A stretch of 9,168 nucleotides of DNA, from assembly GCA_028276345.1 (NCBI GenBank), contig JAPYWM010000038.1, positions 1 to 9,168 of the forward strand, given 5' to 3'. A program made the position numbers and the translations under genes. Positions within the stretch are counted from its first letter, which is position 1. Each line of letters starts with the position of its first letter. The notes beneath the pieces are model-generated. The model was given only the letters and a program-made list of their open reading frames with translations. It was not told the origin of the DNA and made no database searches. Shown here in pieces: positions 8,111 through 9,168 of the stretch. Source of the stretch: Sphingobacterium sp. Its GTDB lineage: Bacteria > Bacteroidota > Bacteroidia > SpSt-205.

Positions 8111-8585
8111 CCAGCCGCTGGATGCGCCGAAGCCCTTTTACTGGGGTGGAAGCCTCGGCATTGGCGGCGTGCACCTGTGGGCCCGGCCAGCTCTGGCAGT
8201 GCGCTATCATCATACGTTTTTTCACTTTTCGCCGGTGCCAGGGTATATTTCGTTGGGTGTATCGCAGGGCGGCATTGGGTACTTCCGGGCGGATGAACGG
8301 CGGGATAGACCGCTGTATGTGGCAGTTCATGTGCATCAGCGCTACTGGCCCCGAAAAGACCTGCGAGGCGATACGCGTCTCATGCTCCTTTTCGGCGTGC
8401 GGGTGTGGTTAGAACCCTACTTGCAGCGCTTCTACTTGCAAGCGGGAATAGGCGGACAGGTGCACTGGGCTCGCCCCCATCCCGCCCGCATTTTGCCCAC
8501 GGGCGAAATCCAGCTGGGCGGCTTCCACCGGCCGCACAAGTACACCCCTAAGCGGCTTCGGCGGGAAGGTCTTGAGCAGTGGTAA
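8049..8585 (+). CDS. Small secreted, probable outer-membrane beta-barrel protein (178 aa)
   Basis: The frame has no in-frame ATG between 7974 and the region near 8382, so a non-ATG start is needed. GTG at 8049 is chosen because it alone yields a signal peptide: LKSK, a hydrophobic core at about 7-20 (VIGWILSGGGLWLY) and likely cleavage at Ser21|Gln22, similar to the Ala|Gln site of the giant protein. TTG at 8082 or 8097 would leave no signal, and TTG at 7950 or ATG at 7974 would place a polar, Pro-rich segment first. The mature part is a run of about seven amphipathic strands rich in Tyr, Trp, Phe and Gly (YWGGSLGIGGVHLWA, YISLGVSQGGIGYF, LYVAVHVHQRYW, RLMLLFGVRVWL, FYLQAGIGGQVHW, EIQLGGFH). 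A small outer-membrane barrel is inferred; the family is not recognised. The basic tail KRLRREGLEQW is not strand-like, although it ends in Trp. The gene overlaps the lipoprotein gene by 62 nt and the ccmC-like gene by 38 nt (convergent). Confidence 0.7.
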   Translation: MLKSKNVIGWILSGGGLWLYSQPLDAPKPFYWGGSLGIGGVHLWARPALAVRYHHTFFHFSPVPGYISLGVSQGGIGYFRADERRDRPLYVAVHVHQRYWPRKDLRGDTRLMLLFGVRVWLEPYLQRFYLQAGIGGQVHWARPHPARILPTGEIQLGGFHRPHKYTPKRLRREGLEQW

Positions 8586-9168
8586 GGCGTTCCTCCAGCC
8601 GGCTCAGCCGCACCCGCACCAGCCACACCCATACCGCCAGCGCGATGAACCCCATTGCCGACAGGTAAAACACCACCCGATGTAGGTTGCTGATGTCCTC
8701 CGTACGAAAGGCGGGCGAACCTTCTGCGCCGGGATGGAGCCCCCCTAAATAGCGGGGCAGGAAAAACGTCAGCGGCACCACCAGGATCGTTGCCAGGACA
8801 TTGTACGCAGCACTAAGCTGGGCGCGCGACCGTAGGTCTTTGATCCCCTGCCGGAAAAAGAAATACGCGCCATAGACCAGGAGCGCTATCAGCGCAAACG
8901 TCTGTTTGGGGTCCCAGCCCCACCACGCCTGCCAGTCTGAGTCCGGCAAAGCCGCCGCCCAGGTCACCCGTGACCACAAAATCCCCGTCAGAAGCCCCAA
9001 AACCCCAAAAAACATCGCCACCACCGCTGCCTCTCGGGCCCGCCGATCGCTTTCCAGGTCATGCCGCAAAAGATAACGCCCGCTCCACCAAAGCGACAAA
9101 GCCATCATCGCATACATGGCAAACCACATCGGCACATGGAAGAAGAGGTTGCGGTCGGTCAGCCCCAG
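8548..9168 (-). CDS. ccmC: Cytochrome c maturation heme protein CcmC/CcsA family (5' end beyond the window)
   Basis: This inner-membrane protein handles heme for cytochrome c assembly; CcmC passes heme to the periplasmic chaperone CcmE. The frame stays open to the window edge. The GTG at 9135 is not the true start, because the codons before it encode the conserved RNLFFHVP segment. Of the 206 visible residues, landmarks are HVP at fragment 11-13 (first heme-ligand His), the tryptophan-rich WQAWWGWDPK at 79-88, and LHPGAEGSPAF near 144-154, whose His matches the second ligand. About five membrane segments are visible: near 13-30, 50-65, 91-106, 120-138 and 165-185. The WWGWDPK loop lies outside the membrane. 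The polar C-terminus (RLEERLTTAQDLPAEAA) is likely cytoplasmic. Bacteroidota annotation often labels this protein CcsA. Upstream partners such as ccmB would lie off the right edge; no ccmD follows it here. The 3' end overlaps the barrel gene. Confidence 0.9.
   Translation of the reverse strand: MGLTDRNLFFHVPMWFAMYAMMALSLWWSGRYLLRHDLESDRRAREAAVVAMFFGVLGLLTGILWSRVTWAAALPDSDWQAWWGWDPKQTFALIALLVYGAYFFFRQGIKDLRSRAQLSAAYNVLATILVVPLTFFLPRYLGGLHPGAEGSPAFRTEDISNLHRVVFYLSAMGFIALAVWVWLVRVRLSRLEERLTTAQDLPAEAA

Noticed and set aside
8432..8632. Possible ccmD-like small gene after ccmC on the minus strand
   Set aside because: The 66-residue frame lacks a membrane segment and overlaps two better-supported genes in other frames.
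9133..9135. GTG as the true start of the CcmC-like protein
   Set aside because: The frame stays open upstream and encodes the conserved RNLFFH segment that includes the first heme-ligand His, so the start lies beyond the window.

Overview
The window is almost wall-to-wall coding sequence, with six genes and one real intergenic gap of 70 bp. It most likely comes from the chromosome of a Bacteroidota bacterium of moderately high GC (judged by eye). Four things point that way. The ccmC-like protein carries the 'LHPG(x)3(N/S)PAF' signature I associate with Bacteroidota. A promoter element matches the Bacteroidota -7 consensus TAnnTTTG. Shine-Dalgarno sequences are absent at the starts I inspected. 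The secreted proteins have signal peptides with Gln after the predicted cleavage site. I see no mobile element, CRISPR array, rRNA or tRNA.

Left part, minus strand, transcribed right to left from about 7425 to 13. A tight three-gene operon encodes: (i) a 1526-residue secreted, beta-rich protein of unknown function; (ii) after a 4-nt gap, a stand-alone DEDDy 3'-5' exonuclease of the PolB-like family; (iii) with an ATGA stop/start overlap, a full-length thioredoxin-domain protein of the DUF255/YyaL/SSP411 family. The spacing implies co-transcription and coupled translation, but no shared pathway is obvious.

Middle, 7426-7495. This divergent promoter region has a -7-like element almost touching the start codon on each side, so both transcripts are probably leaderless or nearly so.

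Right part, plus strand, 7496-8585. A small lipoprotein is followed by a small secreted, probably outer-membrane beta-barrel protein. The second gene's best start is a GTG 62 nt inside the end of the lipoprotein gene, because only that start gives a proper signal peptide.

Right edge, minus strand, 8548-9168. This is the 3' part of a cytochrome c maturation heme-handling protein (CcmC/CcsA family), cut by the window end and overlapping the barrel gene tail-to-tail by 38 bp. The most interesting unexplained items are the giant envelope protein, the nested start of the barrel gene and the back-to-back leaderless promoters.
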